A DNA stretch of 64,000 nt from NCED01 sp035493955 (GTDB lineage Bacteria > Pseudomonadota > Alphaproteobacteria > Caulobacterales > Caulobacteraceae), in the NCBI GenBank assembly GCA_035493955.1, contig DATJHI010000006.1:62001-126000 (forward strand). The letters run 5' to 3'. The position numbers and the translations under genes are program-made. Each line of letters begins with the position of its first letter. The stretch's first letter is position 1. The notes beneath the pieces are model-generated. The model was not told the DNA's origin and made no database searches. It saw nothing but the letters and a program-made list of their open reading frames with translations. Shown piece by piece: positions 33,032 through 41,311 of the stretch.

Positions 33032-33760
33032 TTATTTACGAGCACGCTGTCCGAACAGCACTTCGCGCGCCTTGTCGCCGTCCTTGCCGGGATCCGACAG
33101 CGCCACGCCGCGCAGTTCCTCTCCCGCCTTCAGCCCAGCCTGCACGGCCGGCCGCGCCCGGGTCCGATCGAACCAGGCCTGGACCCTGGGGAAACGGTCG
33201 ATCTGCACCCCCTGGGCCGGATACCGCAGGGCCCAGGGCAAGACCGCCATGTCGGCGATGGAATAGTCCCCGGCCAGGAAGTCCCGGTCCTGGAGGCGGC
33301 GGTCCATCACCCCGAACAGCCGGTCGATCTCGTCGGTATAGCGAGCCGCGCCATAGGCCGTGTAACGGGTGTCGGCGATCACCGAAGGCGCATAGGCGCG
33401 GAAGTGATTGGCCTGGCCGCCCATGGGGCCCAGGCCTCCGACCTGCCAGAACAGCCACTCCTCGACCTCGACCCGCGCCCGCTCGTCCGTGGGATAGAAC
33501 CGGCCGGTCTTGCGCCCGAGGTACTGCAGGATGGCGCCCGACTCGAACACCGAGATCGGTTGCCGGCCGGGACCGTCCGGATCGACGATCGCCGGCATGC
33601 GGTTGTTTGGGCTGATGGCCAGGAACTCGGGTTTGAACTGGTCCCCCCGGCCGATGTTCACCGGCTTCAACGTGTAGGCGAGCTCCATCTCCTCAAGCGC
33701 TATGGAGATCTTCCGTCCATTCGGAGTCGGCCAGAAATGGAGCTCGATCGGCTGGGTCAT
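33032..33760 (-). CDS. Glutathione S-transferase (YfcG/YghU type)
   Basis: 242 aa. N-terminal thioredoxin-like domain with TPNGRKISIALEEMEL, SPNNRMPAIVD and the glutathione-binding ESGAILQYLG; C-terminal helical domain with GPMGGQANHFRAYAP, typical of the Nu-class enzymes that bind two glutathiones and show disulfide-bond reductase activity. The Thr-Pro-Asn motif near the N-terminus replaces the usual Tyr/Ser/Cys catalytic site, as in that class. Cytosolic and monocistronic. Confidence 0.88.
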   Translation of the reverse strand: MTQPIELHFWPTPNGRKISIALEEMELAYTLKPVNIGRGDQFKPEFLAISPNNRMPAIVDPDGPGRQPISVFESGAILQYLGRKTGRFYPTDERARVEVEEWLFWQVGGLGPMGGQANHFRAYAPSVIADTRYTAYGAARYTDEIDRLFGVMDRRLQDRDFLAGDYSIADMAVLPWALRYPAQGVQIDRFPRVQAWFDRTRARPAVQAGLKAGEELRGVALSDPGKDGDKAREVLFGQRARK

Positions 33761-34061
33761 GCTCGCGATCCTCTCACGGGTGACGGCGGACCATGCTGGG
33801 GCCGAGCCGGAACCGCAAGACGAATGAAGGCTTTCTAACTGGGAACGGGGCGCGAAAAACGATCCCAGATTTCGCGAGCAATCCGCTCTAAACGGTTAGA
33901 ATCGATCACGTTTTACGATTTTTCCCTGTTCCGGTCCAAAGTCGCCGTGATCTCGCCGTTCAGACCCAGTTCAGCCCGGGGCGCCGATGATCGCGCAGTC
34001 GGGTTTTCCCGAAACGGAAGACGCCCTTTTGGCCCTTCTTCACGCAAAACGAGGTGAACTC
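33761..34061. other. 301-bp divergent intergenic region
   Basis: Holds an inverted repeat CGCGAAA/TTTCGCG (33851-33857, 33870-33876) and an AT-rich segment (33895-33925, with TTTTACGATTTTTCC) between the divergent GST and RcnB-like genes. Promoters of both are expected. No protein is supported. Confidence 0.4.
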
Positions 34062-34508
34062 ATGAAACGCTTCATCGTCGCCGTCGCGGTTCTGTCCACG
34101 CTGGGGGCGACCGCGGCCTCGGCCCAGCCCTACGACCGTGACCACGACCGGCAGGACCGCCGCGAGGCCCAGCGGGACGCCCGTCCCAACGGCGACCGCG
34201 ACCGCGACGGCATCCCCAACCGCTACGACGCCCAGCCGAACCGCTACAACTACGGCGGCCGGTATTATGACCGCTTCCGCGGTCCGGCCTATCGCTACCC
34301 CCGTGGCCTCACCTACCGGAGCTGGGCGCGCGGCCAGACCCTGCCCAGGGCCTATTTCGCCCCGCCCTATTATATCGACAACTGGACCGCCTACCGTCTG
34401 GGGCCGCCGCCCCGCGGCTATCGCTACGTGCGGGTCGGCAACGACATCGTGCTGGCGGCCATCGCCACCGGCCTGATCGCCAACGTCATCAACGGCGTTT
34501 TCTACTAA
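34062..34508 (+). CDS. RcnB-family periplasmic protein
   Basis: 148 aa from ATG 34062 (GAGGTG upstream), with a signal peptide MKRFIVAVAVLSTLGATAASAQ. The mature part is rich in Asp/Arg, then has the RcnB pattern: YRSWARGQTLPRAYF, YIDNWTAYRLGPPPRGYRYVRVGNDIVLAAIATG. RcnB in E. coli is a periplasmic nickel/cobalt homeostasis protein, but homologues in alphaproteobacteria are mostly uncharacterised. A second, divergent copy follows at 34616. Confidence 0.78.
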   Translation: MKRFIVAVAVLSTLGATAASAQPYDRDHDRQDRREAQRDARPNGDRDRDGIPNRYDAQPNRYNYGGRYYDRFRGPAYRYPRGLTYRSWARGQTLPRAYFAPPYYIDNWTAYRLGPPPRGYRYVRVGNDIVLAAIATGLIANVINGVFY

Positions 34509-34520
34509 ACGAAGGGGCCT

Positions 34521-34542
34521 GCCCCGGTCGAAAGGCCGGGGC
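34521..34542 (+). terminator. GAAA-loop hairpin after the first RcnB-like gene
   Basis: A 9-bp stem with one G-T pair (34521-34529 with 34534-34542) capped by GAAA, 12 bp after the stop. GGCTTTCC follows. It likely reduces read-through between the two RcnB-like genes. Confidence 0.5.
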
Positions 34543-34615
34543 GGCTTTCCGCTCGGCGATTCCCCGCGACGGACCGATGACCGCGCAGCGTTCAACCCCA
34601 GGCAGGGAGGCTCCG

Positions 34616-35053
34616 ATGAGACGTTTGCTGATCATCGCGGCGGCGGCGACGTTGCTGGCTCCCCCGTCGGCCATGGGCAGGGACCATGGCGACGGGCGGG
34701 GCGAAGGGCGCAGCTACGAGCGCTACCCGGCGGCGGACCGCGGTCGCGACGACCGGGGCCAGGCCCGCGGCGCCCAGGGCCTGCGCTACCAGCCCGATCC
34801 GGCCCTGCGCCGGCGCGAAGACCCGCGCAACGCACCGCAGGCCTATCGGGCGGCGCCCGCCCCCGCCCAGAGGTCCTGGCGCCAGGGCCAATATCTTCCG
34901 CCCAACTATCGCGGCGCCGTGGTCCAGAACCCCAGCCGCTATCGCCTGCGTGCCCCGCCCCGCGGCTACGACTGGGTCGGGGTCGGACCGGACATCTATC
35001 TGATGCAGCGCGGCACCGGCATGGTGCTGGACGCCATCCCCGGCGGCTACTGA
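34616..35053 (+). CDS. RcnB-family periplasmic protein, second copy
   Basis: 145 aa from ATG 34616 (GGGAGG upstream); the frame opens at 34577 without a ribosome binding site. Signal peptide MRRLLIIAAAATLLAPPSAMG, an Arg/Gly-rich middle, then QRSWRQGQYLPPNYR and NPSRYRLRAPPRGYDWVGVGPDIYLMQ, the same RcnB core as the previous gene. The two copies are only partly similar, so the duplication is old. Converges with gatB. Confidence 0.75.
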   Translation: MRRLLIIAAAATLLAPPSAMGRDHGDGRGEGRSYERYPAADRGRDDRGQARGAQGLRYQPDPALRRREDPRNAPQAYRAAPAPAQRSWRQGQYLPPNYRGAVVQNPSRYRLRAPPRGYDWVGVGPDIYLMQRGTGMVLDAIPGGY

Positions 35054-35065
35054 TCCACGCTGGAG

Positions 35066-36565
35066 CTACAGACCCAGCTTGGCCTTCAGGATCTCGTTGA
35101 CGGCGGCGGGGTTGGCCTTGCCGCCGGTGTCCTTCATCACCTGGCCGACGAACCAGCCGATGGCCTGGGGCTTGGCCTTGGCCGCCTCCACCTTGTCCGG
35201 GTTGGCGGCGATGATCTTGTCGATGGCCGCCTCGATGGCGCCGGTGTCGGTGACCTGGACCAGGCCATGTTTCTCGACGACGTCCTTGGGCGTCCCCTCC
35301 CCCGCCCACATGCGGTCGAACACTTCCTTGGCGATCTTGGACGAGATGACGCCGGTCTCGATCAGCTCCACCAGGCCGGCGATGTCGGAAGCCGGGATCG
35401 GACTCGCCTCCATCTCCAGCCCGTCCTTGGCCAGCCGGCCCATCAGCTCATTGGTGGTCCAGTTGGCGACCAGCTTGGCGTCGCGGCCCTTGGCGGCCTT
35501 CTCGAAGAAGTCGGCCCGGTCGGCCTCAGCCGACAGCACCCGCGCATCGTAGGGGGAAAGGTCGTACTGCTTCACGAACCGGGCCCGCTTGTCGTCGGGC
35601 AGTTCGGGCAAGGTCGCCTGGATCGCCTTGACCCAGTCGGGATCGAGCTCCAGCGGCAGCAGGTCCGGGTCGGGGAAGTAGCGGTAGTCCATCGCCTCTT
35701 CCTTCGAGCGCATCGACCGGGTCTCGCCCTTCACCGCGTCGAACAGGCGGGTCTCCTGGTCGATCTTGCCGCCGTCCTCGAGGATCTCCACCTGGCGGCG
35801 GGCCTCGTAGACGATGGCCTGCTGGATGTAGCGCATCGAATTGACGTTCTTGATCTCGCAGCGGGTGCCCAGATGGGCGAAGTCGCCGGTCGCCCTGAAC
35901 TGCTCGTATTGCCCCGGGCGGCAGACCGAGACGTTGACGTCGGCGCGCAGGTTGCCCTTCTCCATGTCGCCGTCGCAGGTGCCGAGGTAGCGGACCAGCA
36001 TGCGCAGGGTCTTCACATAGGCGGCCGCGTCCTCGGGGCTGCGCATGTGCGGCTTCGAAACGATCTCCATCAGCGCCGTGCCGGCCCGGTTCAGGTCGAC
36101 GTAGGTGGCGTGGGGATCGAGGTCGTGGATCGACTTGCCGGCGTCCTGCTCCAGGTGCAGCCGCTCGATGCCGACATGGAAGGTCGAGCCGTCGTCGCGC
36201 TCGACCTCCAGCACGCCTTCGCCGACGATGGGGTCCTTGAACTGGCTGATCTGATAGCCGGACGGCAGGTCGGGGTAGAAATAGTTCTTCCGGTCGAAAC
36301 GCGACCACAGATTGATCCGCGCCTTCAGGCCCAGCCCCGTCCGCACCGCCTGTTCGACGCAGAAGCGGTTGATCACCGGCAGCATGCCGGGGAAGGCCGC
36401 GTCGACGGTGGACACCTGCTCGTTGGGGCCCGCGCCGAAGCCGACGCCGGCGGCCGAGAACAGCTTGGACTTGGAGGCGACCTGGGCGTGCACTTCCAGG
36501 CCGAGGACGACTTCCCACTCGCCGGTGCGGCCGGGGATGCGGAAGGGGGCGCGATCGGTTGTCAT
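35066..36565 (-). CDS. gatB: Asp-tRNA(Asn)/Glu-tRNA(Gln) amidotransferase subunit B
   Basis: 499 aa from ATG 36565. GatB/Aim41 family: WEVVLGLEVHAQVASKSKLFSAA, FDRKNYFYPDLPSGYQISQ, HLEQDAGKSIHD, GTALMEIVSKP, RADVNVSVC and the C-terminal YqeY-like tail (DKVEAAKAKPQAIGWFVGQVMKDTGGKANPAAVNEIL). It binds misacylated Glu-tRNAGln or Asp-tRNAAsn, phosphorylates the acyl group and receives ammonia from GatA. Here gatB is separated from gatA/gatC by 2.3 kb containing four other genes, unlike the usual compact gatCAB order. Confidence 0.97.
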   Translation of the reverse strand: MTTDRAPFRIPGRTGEWEVVLGLEVHAQVASKSKLFSAAGVGFGAGPNEQVSTVDAAFPGMLPVINRFCVEQAVRTGLGLKARINLWSRFDRKNYFYPDLPSGYQISQFKDPIVGEGVLEVERDDGSTFHVGIERLHLEQDAGKSIHDLDPHATYVDLNRAGTALMEIVSKPHMRSPEDAAAYVKTLRMLVRYLGTCDGDMEKGNLRADVNVSVCRPGQYEQFRATGDFAHLGTRCEIKNVNSMRYIQQAIVYEARRQVEILEDGGKIDQETRLFDAVKGETRSMRSKEEAMDYRYFPDPDLLPLELDPDWVKAIQATLPELPDDKRARFVKQYDLSPYDARVLSAEADRADFFEKAAKGRDAKLVANWTTNELMGRLAKDGLEMEASPIPASDIAGLVELIETGVISSKIAKEVFDRMWAGEGTPKDVVEKHGLVQVTDTGAIEAAIDKIIAANPDKVEAAKAKPQAIGWFVGQVMKDTGGKANPAAVNEILKAKLGL

Positions 36566-36645
36566 GGATGGGTAGATAGCGGGAAGACGAGCGTTTTGCA
36601 TCCCCGCGAGTGGCTCGCGGCGAGACGCCGCCTCACACCGGCAGT

Positions 36646-37065
36646 CTAGGCGGCGCAGGACTTGGCGACGGCGCGCGCGGCCCGCGCCCGGCGGGCGTCG
36701 ATCGCCGCAACCAGTTCGCCGACGTTGATGGGCTTGTTGACGTGGCCGTCCGCGCCGGCCGCGCGCGACCGGGCCACGTCGGCGGAGGTGTCGTGCGAGG
36801 TGACCATGATGATGTTGGCGCGGGGCCAGCCGGCCTCGACCTCGTGCTCGCGGATCAGCCTGGTCGCCGTGTGGCCGTCCATGATCGGCATGCTGGCGTC
36901 CATGAGGATAAGGGCGAAACAGGTGGAAGAGGCGATGGCGACCGCTTCGCGCCCGTCGTTCACCGCGAACACGTCCAGACCCTTGGATTGCAGGACAGCC
37001 GTCAGCAGCTGGCGATGGCCAGGGTTGTCGTCGACGACCAGCGCGCGGACCGGCAGAACGGGCAT
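36646..37065 (-). CDS. Single-domain response regulator
   Basis: 139 aa. Receiver domain with VVDDN (acidic pocket 12-14), phospho-acceptor D56 in LMDASMP, conserved Thr in IIMVTSHD and Lys in HVNKPIN. After the receiver there is only a short Ala/Arg tail, so it has no output domain. It may be a phosphate shuttle, like DivK and CpdR in related bacteria, or bind a partner. No histidine kinase is adjacent; the nearest one is far away. Located directly upstream of gatB with ~80 bp between. Confidence 0.85.
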   Translation of the reverse strand: MPVLPVRALVVDDNPGHRQLLTAVLQSKGLDVFAVNDGREAVAIASSTCFALILMDASMPIMDGHTATRLIREHEVEAGWPRANIIMVTSHDTSADVARSRAAGADGHVNKPINVGELVAAIDARRARAARAVAKSCAA

Positions 37066-37261
37066 CGAACCGTATCCTCCCCTTGCGCCGCGGACCCCGG
37101 CTCAGGTCAGGGAAACCGGCGGCGGCCTTATTAGTTCCCCCGAAGGTTGAGAGTTCCTTGACGTCAACAACCCTGGATAGTGTTGTCGTGCTCGGAAGGG
37201 ACCGCTTTCCACCAGAAGCGACGGACCTGAGGGCCTTGTCCGTTGGTTGGGAGAGCGTGAC

Positions 37262-37876
37262 ATGGAGGCCTCGATGCCGACCCTCACCCGCAGACAGACC
37301 GTGCTGTTCGCGGCCGCCGCCCTGGCGGCGGGGCCCGCTTCCGCCGCCGACCCGGGGTTGCGGCCCACCCCGGTCGAGACCGAAGGGCCGTTCTATCCCC
37401 ACACCCTTCCGCCCGAGACCGATCCGGACCTGATCCACACGGGTTCGCGTCAGGCGCGGGGCGAACCCCTCGACCTCAGGGGCCGGATCCTGGGCGTGGA
37501 CGGCCGGCCGGTGCAGGGGGCCGTGGTCGAGATCTGGCAGTGCGACGCCGACGGCCGCTACATTGTCCAGGGCGGCGTCGATCCCGGCTTCCAGGGTTAC
37601 GCCCGGCTCAAGGTCGACGCCCAAGGGGAATACGCCTTCCGCACCATCCGGCCGGTCCCTTATGACGGCCGCACCGCCCACATCCATTACAAGGTCTATC
37701 GGCCCGAGGGCCGGGTTCTGACCACCCAGATGATGATCGCCGGCAATCCCGAAAACGAACGCGACTCCGTCTACCGCTGCCTGCGCCCCGAGGACCGTCC
37801 GCTGAGCGTGGCCGCGTTCCAACCTGGGACCGACGGCTTCGCCTGGACGACCCGCTTCGACGTGGTGCTCGCCTAA
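37262..37876 (+). CDS. Intradiol ring-cleavage dioxygenase family protein
   Basis: 204 aa from ATG 37262 (GGGAGAG upstream). The N-terminus has TRRQTVLFAAAALAAG, a possible Tat signal, so it may act in the periplasm. Core: ETEGPFYPHTLP, VEIWQCDADGRYIVQ, AFRTIRPVPYDGRTAHIHYKVY (HxH iron ligands). These match the catalytic iron site of protocatechuate/catechol 1,2-type dioxygenases, although this is shorter than the classic enzymes and belongs to the compact, exported subgroup whose substrate is unknown. Confidence 0.8.
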   Translation: MEASMPTLTRRQTVLFAAAALAAGPASAADPGLRPTPVETEGPFYPHTLPPETDPDLIHTGSRQARGEPLDLRGRILGVDGRPVQGAVVEIWQCDADGRYIVQGGVDPGFQGYARLKVDAQGEYAFRTIRPVPYDGRTAHIHYKVYRPEGRVLTTQMMIAGNPENERDSVYRCLRPEDRPLSVAAFQPGTDGFAWTTRFDVVLA

Positions 37877-37883
37877 AGGTTGT

Positions 37884-38516
37884 CTACGGCGGCGAAAAGG
37901 CCAGCACCTCGGCGGTATAGCTTTCCACCACCAGGCTGAACGGCGTCCCCGCCGGCGTGGACAGGACCGCCCGGTGCTCCAGCACATGCGCCGGGATCGC
38001 CAGGGGCGCGGCGCCGGCGGCCGGCAGGCGCGCGGCCGTCTCCCAACCCTGCGGCAAGGGCCGGAACAGCAACTTGGCCGATAGAGTCTCGCGGCGGAAA
38101 TCCAGCGCCGCCACCGCCCGGCCGAAGGGGGTGTCGGTGGTTTCCAGGGTCCGGTTCATCTCAGGGGTCAACCGCGCCGGAACGTACCAGTTGTCCGCCT
38201 CCGACAGCACATGGCCGCCGCAGACCAGCTGCACCCGGCGATAGGCCACCGTCTCCTCCGGGCCGACCTTCAGCGCGGTTCGCACGTCCGGCCCCGCGGA
38301 ACGATCGAGCCTGACCGGGCGGGCGACCACCTTTGGCGTCTCCGCCAGGCGATGCGAAGCGCACCAGGCTTCCAGGGTGGCGGTGGCGCTGGGGTGGGTC
38401 AGGAGCTCGACGTTCAGGCCCTGCAACACCGCCACGGCCTCGACCCGGCCGAGCGGGGTGTCCGGCCAAGCCTGGGCGGCGGTCGCGACCAGCGACACGG
38501 CCAGGGCGGCGAACAT
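37884..38516 (-). CDS. Secreted chorismate-lyase-like protein
   Basis: 210 aa from ATG 38516, chosen because it begins the signal peptide MFAALAVSLVATAAQA; the open frame extends to 38675 without signal character. The mature part (LNVELLTHPSATATLEAWC, RRVQLVCGGHVLSEADNWYVPARLTPEMNRTLETTDTPFGRAV, KLLFRPL) resembles the UbiC/chorismate lyase-like fold. A secreted UbiC-like protein cannot be the normal ubiquinone enzyme, so the role is unknown. It converges with the dioxygenase gene (7 bp) and is divergent from a small secreted protein. Confidence 0.6.
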   Translation of the reverse strand: MFAALAVSLVATAAQAWPDTPLGRVEAVAVLQGLNVELLTHPSATATLEAWCASHRLAETPKVVARPVRLDRSAGPDVRTALKVGPEETVAYRRVQLVCGGHVLSEADNWYVPARLTPEMNRTLETTDTPFGRAVAALDFRRETLSAKLLFRPLPQGWETAARLPAAGAAPLAIPAHVLEHRAVLSTPAGTPFSLVVESYTAEVLAFSPP

Positions 38517-38598
38517 GGGGCGAAAGTGGATGACAAGACCACGCTTCCAAATTAACTTTTTGAAAAGCGCGATATTTCCGCCTTGCAAGGAGCTCGCC

Positions 38599-38910
38599 GT
38601 GGTTCGTCCCGCCGCCCTCGGCCTCATCGCCGCCCTCGCCTTCACCACCGCCGTCTCGGCGGTTTCGGTCGCCACCGTGGCCGTGGCCCAGGCGCCGGCC
38701 TATTCCGTCAAGAGCACGATCGGGGTGCTGATCGACAACCCCGAAACCAAGGCCGTGCTGAACAAGTACATCCCCGAGGTGGTCTCGGACCCGCGGATCG
38801 ACCAGGGCCGCGACTTCGCGCTCGAAGGCATCGCCATGTACGTGCCGATCCTGACCCCCGAGCTCCTGGCCAAGATCGACGCCGATCTGGCCAAGGTGGT
38901 CAAGAAATAG
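38599..38910 (+). CDS. Small secreted protein of unknown function
   Basis: 103 aa from GTG 38599, preceded by AAGGAG; no ATG is available. Signal peptide (VRPAALGLIAALAFTTAV...AQA) then STIGVLIDNPETKAVLNKYIPEVVSDPRIDQGRDFALEGIAMYVPILTPELLAKIDADLAKV. The PETKAVLNKYIPEV and LLAKIDADLAK pieces resemble a short helical domain also appended to larger secreted enzymes in Caulobacterales and Sphingomonadales. Divergent from the UbiC-like gene. Its stop is 3 bp from that of gatA (convergent). Confidence 0.55.
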   Translation: MVRPAALGLIAALAFTTAVSAVSVATVAVAQAPAYSVKSTIGVLIDNPETKAVLNKYIPEVVSDPRIDQGRDFALEGIAMYVPILTPELLAKIDADLAKVVKK

Positions 38911-38913
38911 GGC

Positions 38914-40389
38914 CTACCACCAGCGCTGCGGCCGTGCGGTGAAGCCGGCGGCCTCTTCCATGGCCCCCGCCAGGGAGAACAGCGTCCCTTCGTCCAGGGC
39001 CCGGCCGATCAACTGCAGGCCCAGAGGCAACCCGTCCGACGACAGGCCGGCGGGGAGCGAGATTCCCGGCAGGCCGGCCAGGTTGGTGGTCACCGTGAAC
39101 ACGTCGTTCAGATACATCGCGACCGGATCGTCGGTGCGCTCGCCCAGGCCGAACGCCGCCGATGGCGCGGTCGGGGTGAGCAGGGCGTCGACCTCCAGGA
39201 AGGCGGCGTCGAAGTCGTCGGCGATGCGCCGGCGCACCTTCTGGGCCTTGAGGTAATAGGCGTCGTAATAGCCGGCCGACAGCACATAGGCGCCGATCAG
39301 GATGCGCCGCTTGACCTCTTCGCCGAAGCCGCTTGCCCGAGTGTTCTCATAGACTTCGGTCAAAGAATTGCCCGGCTCGCGCAGGCCGAAGCGCATGCCG
39401 TCGTAGCGGGCCAGGTTCGACGAGGCCTCGGCCGGGGCGATGATGTAGTAGGCCGGCAGGGCGTATTTGGTATGCGGCAGGCGCACCGACTTGACCTCGG
39501 CGCCCGCCGCCTTCAGCCACTCGATGCCCTGGTCCCAGAGCCTGGCGATCTCTTCGGGCATGCCCTCGATGCGGTAGTCCTCGGGGATGCCGACCCGCAG
39601 GCCCTTGACCGACTTTCCGACGAAGGACGCGAAGTCGGGGCTCTCCACCGGCAGGCTGGTGGAATCCTTCGGGTCGTGACCGGCCATGGACCGGAGCAGG
39701 ATGGCCGCGTCCTCCACCGTCTTGGCGATGGGTCCGGCCTGGTCCAGCGAGGAGGCGAAGGCGACCACCCCCCAGCGCGAACAGCGGCCGTAGGTCGGCT
39801 TGATCCCCACCGTGCCGGTGAACGAGGCCGGCTGGCGGATCGATCCGCCGGTGTCGGTGGCGGTGGCGGCCAGGCACAGGTCGGCGGCGACCGCGGCGGC
39901 GGACCCGCCGGAGGAGCCGCCGGGGGTCAGCGGCTTGTTCGATCCGCGCCCTCGCCACGGATTGACTACCGGCCCGAAGGCCGAGGTCTCGTTGGACGAG
40001 CCCATGGCGAATTCGTCGAGGTTCAGCTTGCCCAGCATCACCGCCCCGTCGCGCCACAGCTGGGCGGTGACCGTGGATTCGTACGGCGGGACGAAGTCGC
40101 CCAGGATCTTTGAGGCGGCGGTGGTGCGCACGCCCTCGGTGCAGAACAGGTCCTTGACCCCGATGGAGGCGCCCTCCAGCGGTCCGGCCTCGCCGCGGGC
40201 GCGGCGCTGGTCGGAGGCTTTGGCCATGGCGATGGCCCGGTCCGGGGTGACCAGGACGAAGGCGTTCAGGGAGGGGTTGGCGGCCTCGATGGCGGCGACC
40301 TGGGCGCGGGCCAGCTCCTCGGCGGAGAAGTCCTTGGCGGCGAGGCCCGCGAGGGCGGACTTGAGGGTAAGGGCGTTCAGGTCTGCCAC
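38914..40389 (-). CDS. gatA: Asp-tRNA(Asn)/Glu-tRNA(Gln) amidotransferase subunit A
   Basis: 491 aa from GTG 40389, 4 bp after gatC. Amidase signature family: K79 in ASIGVKDLF, GGSSGGSAAAVAAD (157-170) with the cis-Ser, and nucleophile S183 in TGGSIRQPA, giving the Ser-cisSer-Lys triad. It releases ammonia from glutamine or asparagine and channels it to GatB. The operon is gatC-gatA; gatB lies downstream on the same strand beyond four inserted genes. Confidence 0.97.
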   Translation of the reverse strand: MADLNALTLKSALAGLAAKDFSAEELARAQVAAIEAANPSLNAFVLVTPDRAIAMAKASDQRRARGEAGPLEGASIGVKDLFCTEGVRTTAASKILGDFVPPYESTVTAQLWRDGAVMLGKLNLDEFAMGSSNETSAFGPVVNPWRGRGSNKPLTPGGSSGGSAAAVAADLCLAATATDTGGSIRQPASFTGTVGIKPTYGRCSRWGVVAFASSLDQAGPIAKTVEDAAILLRSMAGHDPKDSTSLPVESPDFASFVGKSVKGLRVGIPEDYRIEGMPEEIARLWDQGIEWLKAAGAEVKSVRLPHTKYALPAYYIIAPAEASSNLARYDGMRFGLREPGNSLTEVYENTRASGFGEEVKRRILIGAYVLSAGYYDAYYLKAQKVRRRIADDFDAAFLEVDALLTPTAPSAAFGLGERTDDPVAMYLNDVFTVTTNLAGLPGISLPAGLSSDGLPLGLQLIGRALDEGTLFSLAGAMEEAAGFTARPQRWW

Positions 40390-40393
40390 GTCT

Positions 40394-40681
40394 CTACTCG
40401 ACCACCTTGGGGACGATGAAGAAGCCGTCCGCGGACTTCGGCGCGTTGGACAGGACCTTGGAGGCGTCGCCGCCGTCGGCGACCACGTCCTCGCGCATCG
40501 GCAGGGCCGCGGCCACGGCCGAGGCCATGGGCTGCACCCCCTCCACGTCTACCTCGCCGAGCTGTTCGATCCAGTCGAGGATCGAGGACAGTTCGCGGGC
40601 GAGCGGCTCCAGCCGGCTTTCCGGCTCGGCGATACGGGCGAGTTTGGCGACCCGTCGGACGGTCGCGGCGTCGATGGCCAT
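40394..40681 (-). CDS. gatC: Asp-tRNA(Asn)/Glu-tRNA(Gln) amidotransferase subunit C
   Basis: 95 aa. Opens with the family start MAIDAATVRRVAKLARI, followed by LSSILDWIEQLGEVDVEGVQPM, typical for GatC, and ends FFIVPKVVE. It wraps around GatA and stabilises the GatCAB complex. First gene of the gatC-gatA pair. Confidence 0.95.
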   Translation of the reverse strand: MAIDAATVRRVAKLARIAEPESRLEPLARELSSILDWIEQLGEVDVEGVQPMASAVAAALPMREDVVADGGDASKVLSNAPKSADGFFIVPKVVE

Positions 40682-40831
40682 GGGCCCCTCGTGATTGCGG
40701 TCGGGGGTGGGTTAGCGGCGGGGGCGCGCAGTGGCAAGCCTGAGGCTCCCGCCGCCGGGCGATCCGCCCCGTCGGAACTGCGACGCCGCGACCACGTTGG
40801 TTGTCCGTCAACAGGACATGGGGAAACGCGG

Positions 40832-41254
40832 ATGAGCTTCGACACTCCACAGGAAAAGACCAACCGCACCGCGTGGATGGTGCTCGGCGCCATCGCGGTG
40901 GCGATCATCATCGGCGTGGTCCTGGTGCTCAACAGCCAGAACAAGTCCGCGGCGGACCAGGCGGCGGCCAATGCGGCCGCGGCCAACGCCGCCGCAGCCC
41001 AGGCCGCAACCCTGGCGACCCAGGCTCCGCTGCAAAGCGCCGACGCCCAGAACGCGGCCGCGGCCGCCGCGGCCCAGCAGGCCGCCCAACAGGCGAGCGC
41101 CGCCACCCAGCTCAGCGACGCCGCCCAGGCCAGCCAGCAGGCGGCGCAGAACGCGAGCGCCGCGGCCCAACGGGCCCAGGCCTCCGCCGACGCCGCCAAC
41201 GCCCGGGCCGCCGCCGCGACCGCCGGGGCGGCCGGGGACGCTCCGCCCCGGTAG
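40832..41254 (+). CDS. Ala/Gln-rich membrane-anchored protein
   Basis: 140 aa. A short hydrophilic N-terminus (MSFDTPQEKTNRTA), one membrane helix (WMVLGAIAVAIIIGVVLVLN), then ~110 residues that are almost entirely Ala, Gln, Asn, Ser with occasional Asp/Arg, forming a predicted long helix or coiled coil. The hydrophilic end looks cytosolic, leaving the Ala-rich part in the periplasm. No family recognised. Such low-complexity stretches are prone to false similarity, so only the topology is reliable. Confidence 0.6.
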   Translation: MSFDTPQEKTNRTAWMVLGAIAVAIIIGVVLVLNSQNKSAADQAAANAAAANAAAAQAATLATQAPLQSADAQNAAAAAAAQQAAQQASAATQLSDAAQASQQAAQNASAAAQRAQASADAANARAAAATAGAAGDAPPR

Positions 41255-41311
41255 CGGAATCCTGCCGACTCGGGCGCGACGCGGGCGTCCGAGTCGGATA
41301 AGAAGACGGCG

